The position numbers and the translations under genes were made by a program. From Pelagibacter sp047722505 (lineage in GTDB: Bacteria; Pseudomonadota; Alphaproteobacteria; Pelagibacterales; Pelagibacteraceae), in NCBI RefSeq assembly GCF_047722505.1, contig NZ_CP159814.1, positions 434,001 through 498,000 on the forward strand: 64,000 nucleotides of DNA. The letters run 5' to 3'. The notes beneath the pieces were generated by a model. That model did not search any database, was not told where the DNA came from, and worked only from the letters and a program-made list of their open reading frames with translations. Positions 17,139 to 26,432 of the stretch are shown in pieces; the stretch's first letter is position 1, and each line of letters begins with the position of its first letter.

Positions 17139-17924
17139 ATGTATCTTAAAAAAAAATTAGTAAATTATTACAAAAATATAATATACAAAATTAAGAATAA
17201 AAAAAATTTAGATACACAAACATTAAATTTAAAATCATTAAATAATTTATTTAATTACTTTGGTACTGATAAGGGTACAGAGGTAATTGACCCTTATCAA
17301 AAAAAATCAATTAACCTTGATCAAAAATTTATAGGACATGGGTATGGAGAATTTTATGAAAAACATCTTAATGTTTTTAAAGATAAAAAGATTAATATTC
17401 TTGAAATTGGAACTTGGAAAGGAGCATCTGTCGCTTCATTTTACCACTATTTTAAAAAAGCAATAATTTTTTGTATTGATAAAAATTATAAGTTTCAATT
17501 TAAATCTAATAGAGTCAAATTTTTTAAATGTGATACGGAGAAATTAAATGAAGTTTATGATTTTAATAATTATCTCGAAGAAAATAAAATAGACTATTTC
17601 GATGTAATCATAGACGATGGTTCACACAATTATCATGATATATTAAATAACTTTCAAAGATTTTTTAAAAAAATTAAGTCAGGCGGATATTATATTATTG
17701 AAGATTTTAAACATCATAAGATTCATCCAAATTATGTGAATGATGCACCAAGTAACGCAATAGATATTGATGAAATTTTAATTAATTTAAATAAAAAAAA
17801 GCTATTTAAATCTACTATCCTTGACTACGAATTTCAAAATTATTGTTTTGATGTTATTTCAAATATTAAAACACACAAAGGTATTCAAGAATTTTCTTTT
17901 ATTGCATTTATACAAAAAAAATAA
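17139..17924 (+). CDS. Class I SAM-dependent methyltransferase (sugar O-methyltransferase-like)
   Basis: A 261-residue protein. The SAM-binding motif ILEIGTWKGAS is at about 87-97, preceded by FGTDKG and GHGYGEFYEKHL, and followed by IIDDGSHNYHDI and GGYYIIEDFK. These features match the family that includes rhamnosyl O-methyltransferases of antibiotic pathways. In this setting, next to a membrane sugar-related protein and an FkbM methyltransferase, it probably methylates a surface sugar. It is tail-to-tail with the membrane protein gene, with no gap between stop codons. Confidence 0.75.
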   Translation: MYLKKKLVNYYKNIIYKIKNKKNLDTQTLNLKSLNNLFNYFGTDKGTEVIDPYQKKSINLDQKFIGHGYGEFYEKHLNVFKDKKINILEIGTWKGASVASFYHYFKKAIIFCIDKNYKFQFKSNRVKFFKCDTEKLNEVYDFNNYLEENKIDYFDVIIDDGSHNYHDILNNFQRFFKKIKSGGYYIIEDFKHHKIHPNYVNDAPSNAIDIDEILINLNKKKLFKSTILDYEFQNYCFDVISNIKTHKGIQEFSFIAFIQKK

Positions 17925-19640
17925 TTATTTTTTCTTTAAGATCATTTTATAGCTACCAATTTTGGAGCCAATTACATGACCAGAAGTATGTATACAAGGT
18001 GTTTTGATAGCCCAGCAACCTGAAAGATTGGTTGGAACATATATGTTTATATCATTTCCTATATCATTTTCAGTAAATTTTTGTTTAGGTGAGTTAAATA
18101 ACGGAAAGTTATTTTTAGAAAACATATTAAGTTCACTCTTAATTCTATTAAAATTTTTCCCATTGTATAAAAAATAGGACAAAAATATTAGGAAATAAAT
18201 AACTTTATATTTTTGACTAAACTTTATTTTTCTCTCTGCAAGAATTGAAGCACATGGAATGAAAATTAATGCAGTCAATAAGTAGTACCCCCCATACCTT
18301 AATGCAGGATGCTGATAGAACCATTCAGCAAATAATAAACCAGTAACACTTGCAATAACGATGGTGGGTTTCTTAAAAAATTTACTGTTAATTTCAAATC
18401 TATTTGTATCTTTTTTAATGTGTTTTTTATTTTTTGGATAAAAGGATATAAAAACTATTAATAATAAAAAAGTTATTCCAAGTAAAGTTTCTTTAAACTT
18501 ATATAGAAAATATCTCTCGTACCAATTTGAAACCCAGTTGAATTTTTTGATATATTCTTTTGGATCATTTATTCTGTAATCAATACCAGCACCTGCTTTA
18601 GACCACTGTTGGTACCATTGATTCATCATTCCAACGTGTTCTTTTGATAGAGACCATTGTATATTTTTATCAAAACATGTTTGTTTAACTGGGTAGATAA
18701 CACAACCTGTGTAAGAAAAATTTAAACTACTTAGCAGCAATATAGTTAAAAAAGAAAAAACATATACTCTTGGTAATATAATGGCATGAATATTTTTAAT
18801 TTTTGTAAAAAATAAAAGTGGGAATAGATATAAAAAGTTTAATATCATAAACGCCTTTAGTGTTGTTACGTAAGTAATAAGTATGACTACTAAGCTTAAT
18901 AAATTTTTATTTAATTGTTCAATCTTTTTAAAATCGTAAAGTTTATAGATCAGGGGAATTGTAGAAAGCATTATAATTTGTCCAGATAAATCTGTACCAA
19001 ATGACCCAACTCTAAAAAATTTAAAATTTATAAATAAAAAAGATAATAAATAAAAAAAGAATTCAAAGTTTAATACATTATTTTTTTTAATTAAAATTTT
19101 TTCAATTAAGATTAGATTAATAAATAAAAGGGTGATCCAGCCAATAGAATGAAACAAGAAATACTTTATGATTGGAAGATAAAGTATAGAGTTTAGAAAG
19201 AAAATTGATGAATGGTGTGTATAGCCATGACCAAGGTTTCCCAACCCAAAAATTAATTTATCTTCAGTAAGATTTAATGAATATGTTAAATGGTAATAAT
19301 TAAAATCATCATGATTCCTTAAAATTAACAAGCCAACATATAAAACTGAAAAAATTATAAAAAAAGTTTTAACTTTAAATTCTATCTTTTTATTAAGAAA
19401 AAAATAAATAAAAAGTGATAATCCAACTAAGTGAAGAATTACATTATGTAAGTATCCATGCTTGGTGAAAAAAATTGTTATATATGAGATTATGGTACAA
19501 GCTAGTAGCCCAGTAAGACCGATATATCCAATGTTATTTTTAAGTATTTTTTTACCTACAATACTTGCTAATAATGATCCATATCCCAAAAATGTTAAAG
19601 TTGCTAATAATGTAAATGTATAAATATAAAAGTAATTCAT
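17925..19640 (-). CDS. Polytopic membrane protein, probable surface-glycan assembly
   Basis: A 571-residue integral membrane protein with a dozen or so hydrophobic segments and a short C-terminal periplasmic tail containing three cysteines (GCWAIKTPC and IHTSG region). The motif RNHDDFNYYHL about 110 residues in, facing the periplasm, recalls acidic motifs of GT-C glycosyltransferases; the overall look resembles the LIC_10190-type membrane proteins. Function is not certain. It lies 4 bases after the FkbM methyltransferase gene and likely shares its transcript. Confidence 0.65.
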   Translation of the reverse strand: MNYFYIYTFTLLATLTFLGYGSLLASIVGKKILKNNIGYIGLTGLLACTIISYITIFFTKHGYLHNVILHLVGLSLFIYFFLNKKIEFKVKTFFIIFSVLYVGLLILRNHDDFNYYHLTYSLNLTEDKLIFGLGNLGHGYTHHSSIFFLNSILYLPIIKYFLFHSIGWITLLFINLILIEKILIKKNNVLNFEFFFYLLSFLFINFKFFRVGSFGTDLSGQIIMLSTIPLIYKLYDFKKIEQLNKNLLSLVVILITYVTTLKAFMILNFLYLFPLLFFTKIKNIHAIILPRVYVFSFLTILLLSSLNFSYTGCVIYPVKQTCFDKNIQWSLSKEHVGMMNQWYQQWSKAGAGIDYRINDPKEYIKKFNWVSNWYERYFLYKFKETLLGITFLLLIVFISFYPKNKKHIKKDTNRFEINSKFFKKPTIVIASVTGLLFAEWFYQHPALRYGGYYLLTALIFIPCASILAERKIKFSQKYKVIYFLIFLSYFLYNGKNFNRIKSELNMFSKNNFPLFNSPKQKFTENDIGNDINIYVPTNLSGCWAIKTPCIHTSGHVIGSKIGSYKMILKKK

Positions 19641-19644
19641 AAGT

Positions 19645-20313
19645 TTAATTTTTTTTTTTAAAAAGAATATCCAAGTAGCTTAAGCCATTTCTTGCATAAC
19701 CAGTTTCTATGATCGAATCCCAGATAAAGTTTTTTTTATAGATAAAAGCAATTAGCTCATTTGGATTGTAGGTTTTAATATTCTTTAATCTTAATTCAAC
19801 TACAAGAAAATTAACTTTTTTTAAAATATTACTTGAACCTTTTAGGACATTTAACTCATTTCCTTCTGTATCAATTTTTAATAGACTATTTTTAGTAATT
19901 CTTTCGTTTTTTAAAATAGTATCAAGTTTTTCAGCTTTTACGATTATAGGTTTATGTTTGTATTTGACATTGTTTCTTTTAAGAATTGATGAGCTTACAT
20001 CCAACATGTAAAAATTTTTTAATTCACTTTTATTATGTGCGGCATATTTAAACAGTTTTCCTTTGTATGTTTTTAATAGATTATTTTCAATGTATGGATA
20101 AAATTTTTCATAAGGTTCAACCAATAAATAATTAGCATTAGGATAATTCTTTAATAAGAAGCTAGTTCCATTAGCAACACCTATGTCAATAATATTTTTG
20201 ATTTTCAAATTTCTACTCATCTCTTCCTTTTTTGAATATAAAATTTGTAAACCAAAAAAAGAAAAAAATCCTTCTAGGACATAAAATAATTTTAATTTAA
20301 TCTTGTATATCAC
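19645..20313 (-). CDS. FkbM-family methyltransferase
   Basis: A 222-residue SAM-dependent methyltransferase. Motif I is NIIDIGVANGTSF (about 40-52), followed by LLVEPYEKFY and, in the C-terminal half, LLKIDTEGNELNVLKGS, the hallmark of FkbM proteins. Initiation appears to be GTG at 20313, as no ATG occurs upstream of motif I except at residue 32. Members methylate sugars or polyketides; here a cell-surface glycan is likely. First gene of a two-gene leftward unit with the membrane protein. Confidence 0.82.
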   Translation of the reverse strand: MIYKIKLKLFYVLEGFFSFFGLQILYSKKEEMSRNLKIKNIIDIGVANGTSFLLKNYPNANYLLVEPYEKFYPYIENNLLKTYKGKLFKYAAHNKSELKNFYMLDVSSSILKRNNVKYKHKPIIVKAEKLDTILKNERITKNSLLKIDTEGNELNVLKGSSNILKKVNFLVVELRLKNIKTYNPNELIAFIYKKNFIWDSIIETGYARNGLSYLDILFKKKN

Positions 20314-20395
20314 GAAATTTTTAAAAAATTATACATGTACCAAATGTAAGAATATTTTTTTTTTGTTTGTTGATACACATTTAAAATATAATATA

Positions 20396-20662
20396 TTAAT
20401 TGTTGGCTTCAGAAAGTTCTTTTTTTATTTTTTCTATAAATCTATTGATTAATTTTGCATCTTCTTTTGAGAGATATCTATCTTTTTCAACACCTTTTCT
20501 TAATTCATTTTTAATTTTTTGAACAGTTTCTTTGCGACCATCTTTTGAATTAATACTATTAAGCTGATCTCCATATTTGTTAATTTGTTTTCCAATAGTA
20601 AACTCATAAATAAAGATTATAGCTAATATAAAAATTATTATTTTATAAACATATTGTTTCAT
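20396..20662 (-). CDS. Small membrane-anchored protein, unknown function
   Basis: An 88-residue protein with one N-terminal hydrophobic helix (about 6-23) and a charged, helical C-terminal part rich in Lys/Glu. I do not recognise a family. Its start codon shares one base with the grxD stop codon, so it is translationally coupled to the end of the purine-bolA-grxD operon, which supports it being a real gene. Topology suggests an inner-membrane anchor with the charged domain in the periplasm or cytoplasm. Confidence 0.6.
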   Translation of the reverse strand: MKQYVYKIIIFILAIIFIYEFTIGKQINKYGDQLNSINSKDGRKETVQKIKNELRKGVEKDRYLSKEDAKLINRFIEKIKKELSEANN

Positions 20663-20997
20663 TAACTACTTTTATGATTAATATTTTTTTCTTTTAAAAT
20701 TTTTTTTAATTCTCCATTTTCGTACATTTCTTTAACAATATCACAACCACCAACAAATTGACCTTTGATGTAAATTTGTGGAATGGTAGGCCAGTCACTA
20801 AATTCTTTTATACCTTCTCTTAAAGGTTGAGATTCTAGAACGTTAATACCTATATAATTTACTTCTAAAATCTTTAGCATATTTGATACAGCCATAGAAA
20901 ATCCGCACTGAGGAGCTTCAGGAGTTCCTTTCATAAATAAACAAACTTCATTAGTATCAATGTGACTTTGTATTAAACTTTTTGTTTGATCATCCAT
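20662..20997 (-). CDS. grxD: Monothiol glutaredoxin Grx4
   Basis: A 111-residue monothiol glutaredoxin with the CGFS active site at residues 31-34 (APQCGFSMAV), the cis-Pro region WPTIPQIYIKGQFVGG and GGCDIVKEMYENGEL. CGFS glutaredoxins bind a [2Fe-2S] cluster with glutathione and transfer it, usually with a BolA partner. The bolA gene lies immediately upstream, sharing one base, which fits that partnership. Confidence 0.93.
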   Translation of the reverse strand: MDDQTKSLIQSHIDTNEVCLFMKGTPEAPQCGFSMAVSNMLKILEVNYIGINVLESQPLREGIKEFSDWPTIPQIYIKGQFVGGCDIVKEMYENGELKKILKEKNINHKSS

Positions 20998-21227
20998 TAT
21001 TGCTCCTTTGTTTTAATTGCTAATGCGTGCAGTTCGTTACCCATTTTTCCTTTTAAAGAATTGTATACCATCTTATGTTGTTCAATTTTGCTTTTGCCAG
21101 AAAATTCTTTTGATGTCACTGTTGCAGAATAATGGTTGCCATCTCCAGCTAAATCTTGAATTTCAATAACAGCATCAGTAATAGCTTCTTTAATTAGTGT
21201 TTCAATCTCTTTTAAATCCATTGCCAT
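20997..21227 (-). CDS. bolA: BolA-family protein
   Basis: A 76-residue BolA protein. It has the family's small alpha-beta fold with GDGNHYSATVTSKEFSGKS and the terminal helix region NELHALAIKTKE, including the conserved His involved in cluster coordination. BolA proteins form [2Fe-2S] heterodimers with CGFS glutaredoxins for Fe-S trafficking or iron sensing. It starts 1 base after the purL stop and overlaps grxD by one base. Confidence 0.92.
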   Translation of the reverse strand: MAMDLKEIETLIKEAITDAVIEIQDLAGDGNHYSATVTSKEFSGKSKIEQHKMVYNSLKGKMGNELHALAIKTKEQ

Positions 21228-21228
21228 T

Positions 21229-23421
21229 TTAATTATCCATGTAGTTATTTAGCCAATTTGTATGTGATTTAATCAAATCGTCAATTGAAACTTTTGTCTT
21301 ATCGTCAAATATTAAACTATCATCATTTATTGATCCAAGTTCATCAAAATGAACGGAGTTTTCTTGAAGTATTTTAACAACATTATCAAAATCATCTTTA
21401 CTAATTTCTACAATGTATCTTCCTTGATCTTCACCAAATAAGTATTCGAACTGATTTATTAAGTAATTTGTTTTTTTAAGAGTTGCACCTTTTTTACCTT
21501 TAATACACATTTTAGAAAGAGCGGTAATTATTCCTCCTAAAGAGACATCATGTGCAGATTTAATAAACTTTTTATCAATAAGTTTTAAAATTGTTTCACC
21601 ATTATTTTTTTCATTGAAAAGGTTAATTTCAGGAGGAGGTCCATTTTTTTCATTTAAAATATCTCTTGCAAATAAGCTTTGATCTAAGTGACCTTCTGTT
21701 TTGCCAATAACCAAAAGAATATTGTCAGCTTCTTTTAAATCCATTGTAACCATGTTTTGATGATCTTTAATTAAACCAACCCCACCAATTGTAGGAGTGG
21801 GTTTAATACCAATATCTTTAGTTTGATTATAAAAAGAAACATTCCCAGACACCACTGGGAACTCCAAATAAGCACTTGCTTCTCCTAAGCCTTTAACACA
21901 CTCAACAAACTCACCCATATTCTCTTCATTTTCAGGGCTACCAAAATTTAAACAGTTAGTAATTGCAATTGGTTTAGCACCTACTGAAATTAAATTTCTC
22001 CAACTTTCACAAACAATTTGTTTTCCACCACTTAAAGGGTGAGCCCAACAATATACTGCAGAAGAATCAACAGATGCTGCAACAGCTTTATTGGTACCAT
22101 GAACTCTAACGACACCTGCATCTCCACCAGGTTTTTGAATAGTGTCACCCATAACAGTATGATCATACTGTTGCCAAATCCATTCTTTACTACACACATT
22201 TGGACTTGATAATATTTTGATTAAAACATTCTTTACCTTTAAAGTTTTAAATAGCTCTTTTTCAATTTTAATTTTTTTAGGTAGTTTAGATTTTTTCCAT
22301 TTTCTGTCATACATAGGAGAGTTTTCAACTAATGTATTAACAGGAATGTTTGCTACTTTTTCTTCATCAAAATAAAGTTCAATCTTTTTACTTTTTGTTG
22401 TTTTACCAATTACAGCAAAATCTAAATTCCACTTATCAAATATCTTTTTAGCCATTTCTTCTTTACCGTTTTCCAAAACAATAAGCATTCGTTCTTGGCT
22501 TTCTGATAGCATAATTTCATAAGGGGTCATGTTTGCTTCTCTACAAGGAACTTCATTTAAATTAATCTCGATTCCTAAATTTCCTTTTGAAGCCATTTCA
22601 ATACTTGAAGAAGTTAATCCTGCAGCACCCATATCTTGAATGGCTATAATTGAATCTCCTGCCATTAATTCTAAGCAAGCTTCTAATAATAGTTTTTCTG
22701 TAAAAGGATCTCCAACTTGAACAGTTGGTTTTTTCTCTTCAATTTTATCATCAAAAGAAGCTGATGCCATACTAGCACCATGAATTCCATCACGACCTGT
22801 TTTAGAGCCAACATAAATTACAGGCTTTCCTAAACCTGCCGCTTTTGAATAAAAAATCTTATCTTTTTTAACATGACCTAAAGTCATAGCGTTTACTAAA
22901 ATATTACCGTTATAAGACTCATCAAAACTAGTTTGTCCTGCAATTGTTGGAACCCCCATGCAATTACCATATCCACCAATTCCATGAACAACACCACGTA
23001 ATAAATTTTTAGTTTTTTTATGTTGAGGCGAACCAAAATGAATTGAATTTAAATTAGCTATTGGTCTTGCGCCCATTGTAAAGACATCTCTCATAATTCC
23101 ACCAACACCTGTTGCTGCACCTTGATAAGGTTCTATAAATGAGGGGTGATTGTGACTTTCAATTTTAAAAACTATTGCATCATCATCACCAATATCAATA
23201 ACACCAGCATTTTCACCAGGTCCTTGAATCACGTTCTTTCCTTTAGTGGGTAAGTTTTTAAGATGAAATCTTGAAGATTTGTAAGAACAATGCTCATTCC
23301 ACATTGCTGAGAAGATACCTAGTTCGGTAATATTTGGAATTCTTTTTAATAAATCACAGATTTTTTTATATTCATCTTTTTTTAAACCATGATCGATTGC
23401 AATTTTTTCGTTAACTATCAT
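21229..23421 (-). CDS. purL: Phosphoribosylformylglycinamidine synthase subunit PurL
   Basis: Fourth step of purine synthesis: converts FGAR to FGAM with ATP and glutamine-derived ammonia. The 730-residue small-form PurL matches the split enzyme that works with PurQ and PurS, both encoded directly upstream. Visible motifs include MWNEHCSYKSSR, GPGENAGVIDIGDDDAIVFK, ESHNHPSFIEPYQGAATG and GDPFTEK in the N-terminal half and PGGDAGVVRVHG and SGNVSFYN in the second. Start overlaps the purQ stop by one base. Confidence 0.97.
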   Translation of the reverse strand: MIVNEKIAIDHGLKKDEYKKICDLLKRIPNITELGIFSAMWNEHCSYKSSRFHLKNLPTKGKNVIQGPGENAGVIDIGDDDAIVFKIESHNHPSFIEPYQGAATGVGGIMRDVFTMGARPIANLNSIHFGSPQHKKTKNLLRGVVHGIGGYGNCMGVPTIAGQTSFDESYNGNILVNAMTLGHVKKDKIFYSKAAGLGKPVIYVGSKTGRDGIHGASMASASFDDKIEEKKPTVQVGDPFTEKLLLEACLELMAGDSIIAIQDMGAAGLTSSSIEMASKGNLGIEINLNEVPCREANMTPYEIMLSESQERMLIVLENGKEEMAKKIFDKWNLDFAVIGKTTKSKKIELYFDEEKVANIPVNTLVENSPMYDRKWKKSKLPKKIKIEKELFKTLKVKNVLIKILSSPNVCSKEWIWQQYDHTVMGDTIQKPGGDAGVVRVHGTNKAVAASVDSSAVYCWAHPLSGGKQIVCESWRNLISVGAKPIAITNCLNFGSPENEENMGEFVECVKGLGEASAYLEFPVVSGNVSFYNQTKDIGIKPTPTIGGVGLIKDHQNMVTMDLKEADNILLVIGKTEGHLDQSLFARDILNEKNGPPPEINLFNEKNNGETILKLIDKKFIKSAHDVSLGGIITALSKMCIKGKKGATLKKTNYLINQFEYLFGEDQGRYIVEISKDDFDNVVKILQENSVHFDELGSINDDSLIFDDKTKVSIDDLIKSHTNWLNNYMDN

Positions 23422-24104
23422 TATTTCAAATTATTAATTAAGTTTTCAAAAAATATTGAACCATCTTCACCTGATAGAGCAGGGTCTATCATTCTTTCAG
23501 GGTGAGGCATCATTCCTATAACATTTTTTTGTTTATTAAATACACCAGCTATATTTTGTAATGAACCGTTAGGATTTGATTGTTCATTAACATTTCCGTT
23601 TTCATCTGAGTAAAGTAAAGCTATTTGATTATTGTCATTAATTTCTTTAATTTGATCATTAGTACAAAAGTAATTTCCTTCATTATGAGCTATATGAAAT
23701 TCATAAATTTCTTTTTTATCATCTTTAAAATAAGAGTTATCCTTATTATTAGCTTTAACAAAAACATTTTTGCAAATAAATTCGAGGTATTTATTTCTAA
23801 GAAGCACACCTGGTAACAAACCAGATTCAACTAAAATTTGAAAACCATTACAGATCCCCATAACTTTACCCCCACCTTGAACAAAGTTTAGAACTGATTT
23901 CATAATTTTTGATTTTGATGCCATACTTCCACATCTAAGGTAATCTCCGTATGAAAAGCCACCTGGCAAAACTACTAGATCACTTTTTGGAAGTTCAACA
24001 TCATTATGCCAAACCATTTTATTTTTAAAGCCAAATTTTTTTAAAGCCACATCCATGTCTCTATCACAATTAGATCCAGGAAAAGTTATTACGGATGAAT
24101 GCAT
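23421..24104 (-). CDS. purQ: Phosphoribosylformylglycinamidine synthase glutaminase subunit PurQ
   Basis: Class I glutamine amidotransferase supplying ammonia to PurL. At 227 residues it has the standard length, with FPGSNCDRD, VLPGGFSYGDYLRCG, the nucleophile region GICNGFQIL (catalytic Cys) and the His-Glu pair in MMPHPERM. It lies between purS (6-base gap) and purL (1-base overlap). Confidence 0.97.
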   Translation of the reverse strand: MHSSVITFPGSNCDRDMDVALKKFGFKNKMVWHNDVELPKSDLVVLPGGFSYGDYLRCGSMASKSKIMKSVLNFVQGGGKVMGICNGFQILVESGLLPGVLLRNKYLEFICKNVFVKANNKDNSYFKDDKKEIYEFHIAHNEGNYFCTNDQIKEINDNNQIALLYSDENGNVNEQSNPNGSLQNIAGVFNKQKNVIGMMPHPERMIDPALSGEDGSIFFENLINNLK

Positions 24105-24110
24105 TATTTA

Positions 24111-24353
24111 TTATTGTGATCCAATAATTTTAAAGTCTTCTATTACTAAATTTGCTAAAAGTTTTTTACACATCTCTTCAACTTTTGCTTCAGCTTTTTT
24201 CTTATCATTTTCTTTTGTATCAATTCTAAAATACTTTCCTTGTCTTACTTCATTGATGCCTTCAAATCCCATACCATCTAATGTTTGGTGAATAACTTTA
24301 CCTTGAGGGTCTAAAACATCTTTCTTAAGAGTTATAACTACAGATATTTTCAT
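24111..24353 (-). CDS. purS: Phosphoribosylformylglycinamidine synthase subunit PurS
   Basis: An 80-residue protein bridging PurQ and PurL in the split FGAM synthase. Features: KDVLDPQGKVIHQTLDGMGF, GKYFRI and the C-terminal LANLVIEDFKI. Occurs between purC and purQ, the usual order. Presence agrees with the short PurL. Confidence 0.95.
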   Translation of the reverse strand: MKISVVITLKKDVLDPQGKVIHQTLDGMGFEGINEVRQGKYFRIDTKENDKKKAEAKVEEMCKKLLANLVIEDFKIIGSQ

Positions 24354-24354
24354 A

Positions 24355-25137
24355 TTATTTTCTTTTTTTAATTGATCTTAGTTTTGTAACGTTAACAGCA
24401 CTTAAGTTTGATTGTTCATGTAAAATACCAAGTCTTTTAGCAACCTCTGTGTAAGCTGGAATTAAATCACCCAGGTCTTTACGAAATCTGTCTTTATCAA
24501 GCTTTTTATCTGTAATACTATCCCACAATCTACAAGTATCAGGACTTATCTCATCAGCTAAAATAACCTCATTTTTCCCATTTTCTTTAAGTCTTCCAAA
24601 CTCAAGTTTAAAATCAATTAACTTAATTCCAACACCTCTAAACATTCCAATCATGAAATCATTAATTCTTAAGATCATTTTTTTTACCTTTTCTAATTCA
24701 GATTTTGTAGCCCAATCAAAAGCTAAAATATGCTCTTCTGCAATGAGTGGGTCACCTAAATTATCATCTTTTAGACAATATTCTAATAAAGGTTGCTTTA
24801 AAACTGTTCCATCTTCAATACCAAGTCTTTTAGTAATAGAACCTGTTGCAACATTACGAACAATAAACTCAATAGGAATAATCTCTACTAATTTTATAAT
24901 TTGCTCTCTCATGTTTAATCTTTTAACTAAATGATTTTTAATCCCAATTTGAGTTAGGTTTGATAAAATATGTTCAGATATTCTATTATTTAAAACACCC
25001 TTACCTTCAATGGTTGATTTTTTTAAGTTGTTAAAAGCTGTTGCATCATCTTTAAAATATTGGATAACTAAATTTTTATCAGAAGTTGCGTAAATAATTT
25101 TAGCTTTACCTTCGTATAACTTTTTACCTTTTTTCAT
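24355..25137 (-). CDS. purC: SAICAR synthetase PurC
   Basis: Phosphoribosylaminoimidazole-succinocarboxamide synthase, joining aspartate to CAIR with ATP. The 260-residue protein shows YEGKAKIIYAT and FKDDATAFN near the N-terminus, EFIVRNVATGSITKRLG in the middle and LADEISPDTCRLWD toward the end, all family signatures. One base separates it from purS and it overlaps purB by one base. Confidence 0.97.
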   Translation of the reverse strand: MKKGKKLYEGKAKIIYATSDKNLVIQYFKDDATAFNNLKKSTIEGKGVLNNRISEHILSNLTQIGIKNHLVKRLNMREQIIKLVEIIPIEFIVRNVATGSITKRLGIEDGTVLKQPLLEYCLKDDNLGDPLIAEEHILAFDWATKSELEKVKKMILRINDFMIGMFRGVGIKLIDFKLEFGRLKENGKNEVILADEISPDTCRLWDSITDKKLDKDRFRKDLGDLIPAYTEVAKRLGILHEQSNLSAVNVTKLRSIKKRK

Positions 25138-26429
25138 TATTTAAAAACTCTTCTAAAGATTAAATCTACATTTTTAAAGTGTGATGAATAATTAAATATA
25201 GCCTTCAATCTTTTTGAAGAAATTTTAGCCATAATGAATTCATCATCTGAAATAACATCAAATAAATTCAGGTTTTCTGCAAAACATTTTTTTGCATAGT
25301 TTTGAACCATTTTATAAGATTGCTCTCTACTTAGCCCTGATTTTGTTAGCTCCAACATTACTTCTTGTGAAAAAATTAAACCTTTAGTGATATTTAAATT
25401 TTCAATCATCTTTTTTGGATAGACAATCATTTTATCTAAAATATTATTAAGTCTAGCTAATGCAAAATCTAAAGTTATGTTAGAGTCAGGACCAATATTT
25501 CTTTCAACACTTGAGTGAGAAATATCTCTTTCATGCCATAGTGCAATATTTTCTAGGGCAGGGATTACTGCACTTCTAACCATTCTAGCAAGCCCTGTTA
25601 AATTTTCACTTAGTATTGGATTTTTTTTATGAGGCATTGCAGAAGAACCTTTTTGATCTTTTGAAAAAAATTCTTGCACTTCATAAACTTCTGTTCTTTG
25701 TAAGTGTCTAATTTCAATTGCAACTCTTTCAACTGATCCAGCAATAATTCCAAGAATAGAAAAATAAAATGCATGTCTGTCTCTTGGTATTACTTGTGTT
25801 GATATAGGCTCAACTTTTAACCCAAGTTTTTTTGCTACATACTTTTCAACTTTAGGATTTATATTTGCAAATGTGCCTACTGCACCAGAGATTGCACATG
25901 TTGAAATTTCATCAATAGCATCAACTAATCTTTTTCTATTTCTCTTAAACTCCTCATAAAATGAAGCTAATTTTAAGCCAAAAGTGATAGGCTCAGCATG
26001 AATTCCGTGACTTCTGCCCATACAAGGAGTGTATTTGTATTTTTTGGCTTGTTTCTTTAAAACTTTGAGAATTTGATCAATATCACCAAGTAGAATTTTA
26101 CCTGATTGAACTAATTGAATATTAAAACTCGTATCCACAACATCAGAAGACGTCATGCCTTGATGAAGGTATCTTGCTTTAATCCCTGCTTTTTCTGTAA
26201 CAGAGGTTAAAAACGCTATTACATCATGCTTAACTTTACTCTCGATTTGGTGGATTCTTTTAACGTTTATTTTAGCTTTTTTTTTAACAACAGAAGCTAC
26301 ACCTTTAGGAATTTGACCTAATTTTTCCATAGCTTCAGCCGCTGCAACCTCTACATCGAGCCAAATTTGGTATTTATTTTCTTCTGACCATATGTCAGTA
26401 AGCTGTTTTCTAGAATATCTTTCAATCAT
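25137..26429 (-). CDS. purB: Adenylosuccinate lyase PurB
   Basis: Fumarase-superfamily enzyme acting twice in purine synthesis (SAICAR to AICAR, adenylosuccinate to AMP). The 430-residue protein carries the lyase signature GSSAMPHKKNPI (Ser base in the flexible loop) plus TSSDVVDT, GRSHGIHAEPITFG and ERDISHSSVERNIGPDS. Member of the leftward purine run, 3 bases after map. Confidence 0.97.
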   Translation of the reverse strand: MIERYSRKQLTDIWSEENKYQIWLDVEVAAAEAMEKLGQIPKGVASVVKKKAKINVKRIHQIESKVKHDVIAFLTSVTEKAGIKARYLHQGMTSSDVVDTSFNIQLVQSGKILLGDIDQILKVLKKQAKKYKYTPCMGRSHGIHAEPITFGLKLASFYEEFKRNRKRLVDAIDEISTCAISGAVGTFANINPKVEKYVAKKLGLKVEPISTQVIPRDRHAFYFSILGIIAGSVERVAIEIRHLQRTEVYEVQEFFSKDQKGSSAMPHKKNPILSENLTGLARMVRSAVIPALENIALWHERDISHSSVERNIGPDSNITLDFALARLNNILDKMIVYPKKMIENLNITKGLIFSQEVMLELTKSGLSREQSYKMVQNYAKKCFAENLNLFDVISDDEFIMAKISSKRLKAIFNYSSHFKNVDLIFRRVFK

Positions 26430-26432
26430 TAA

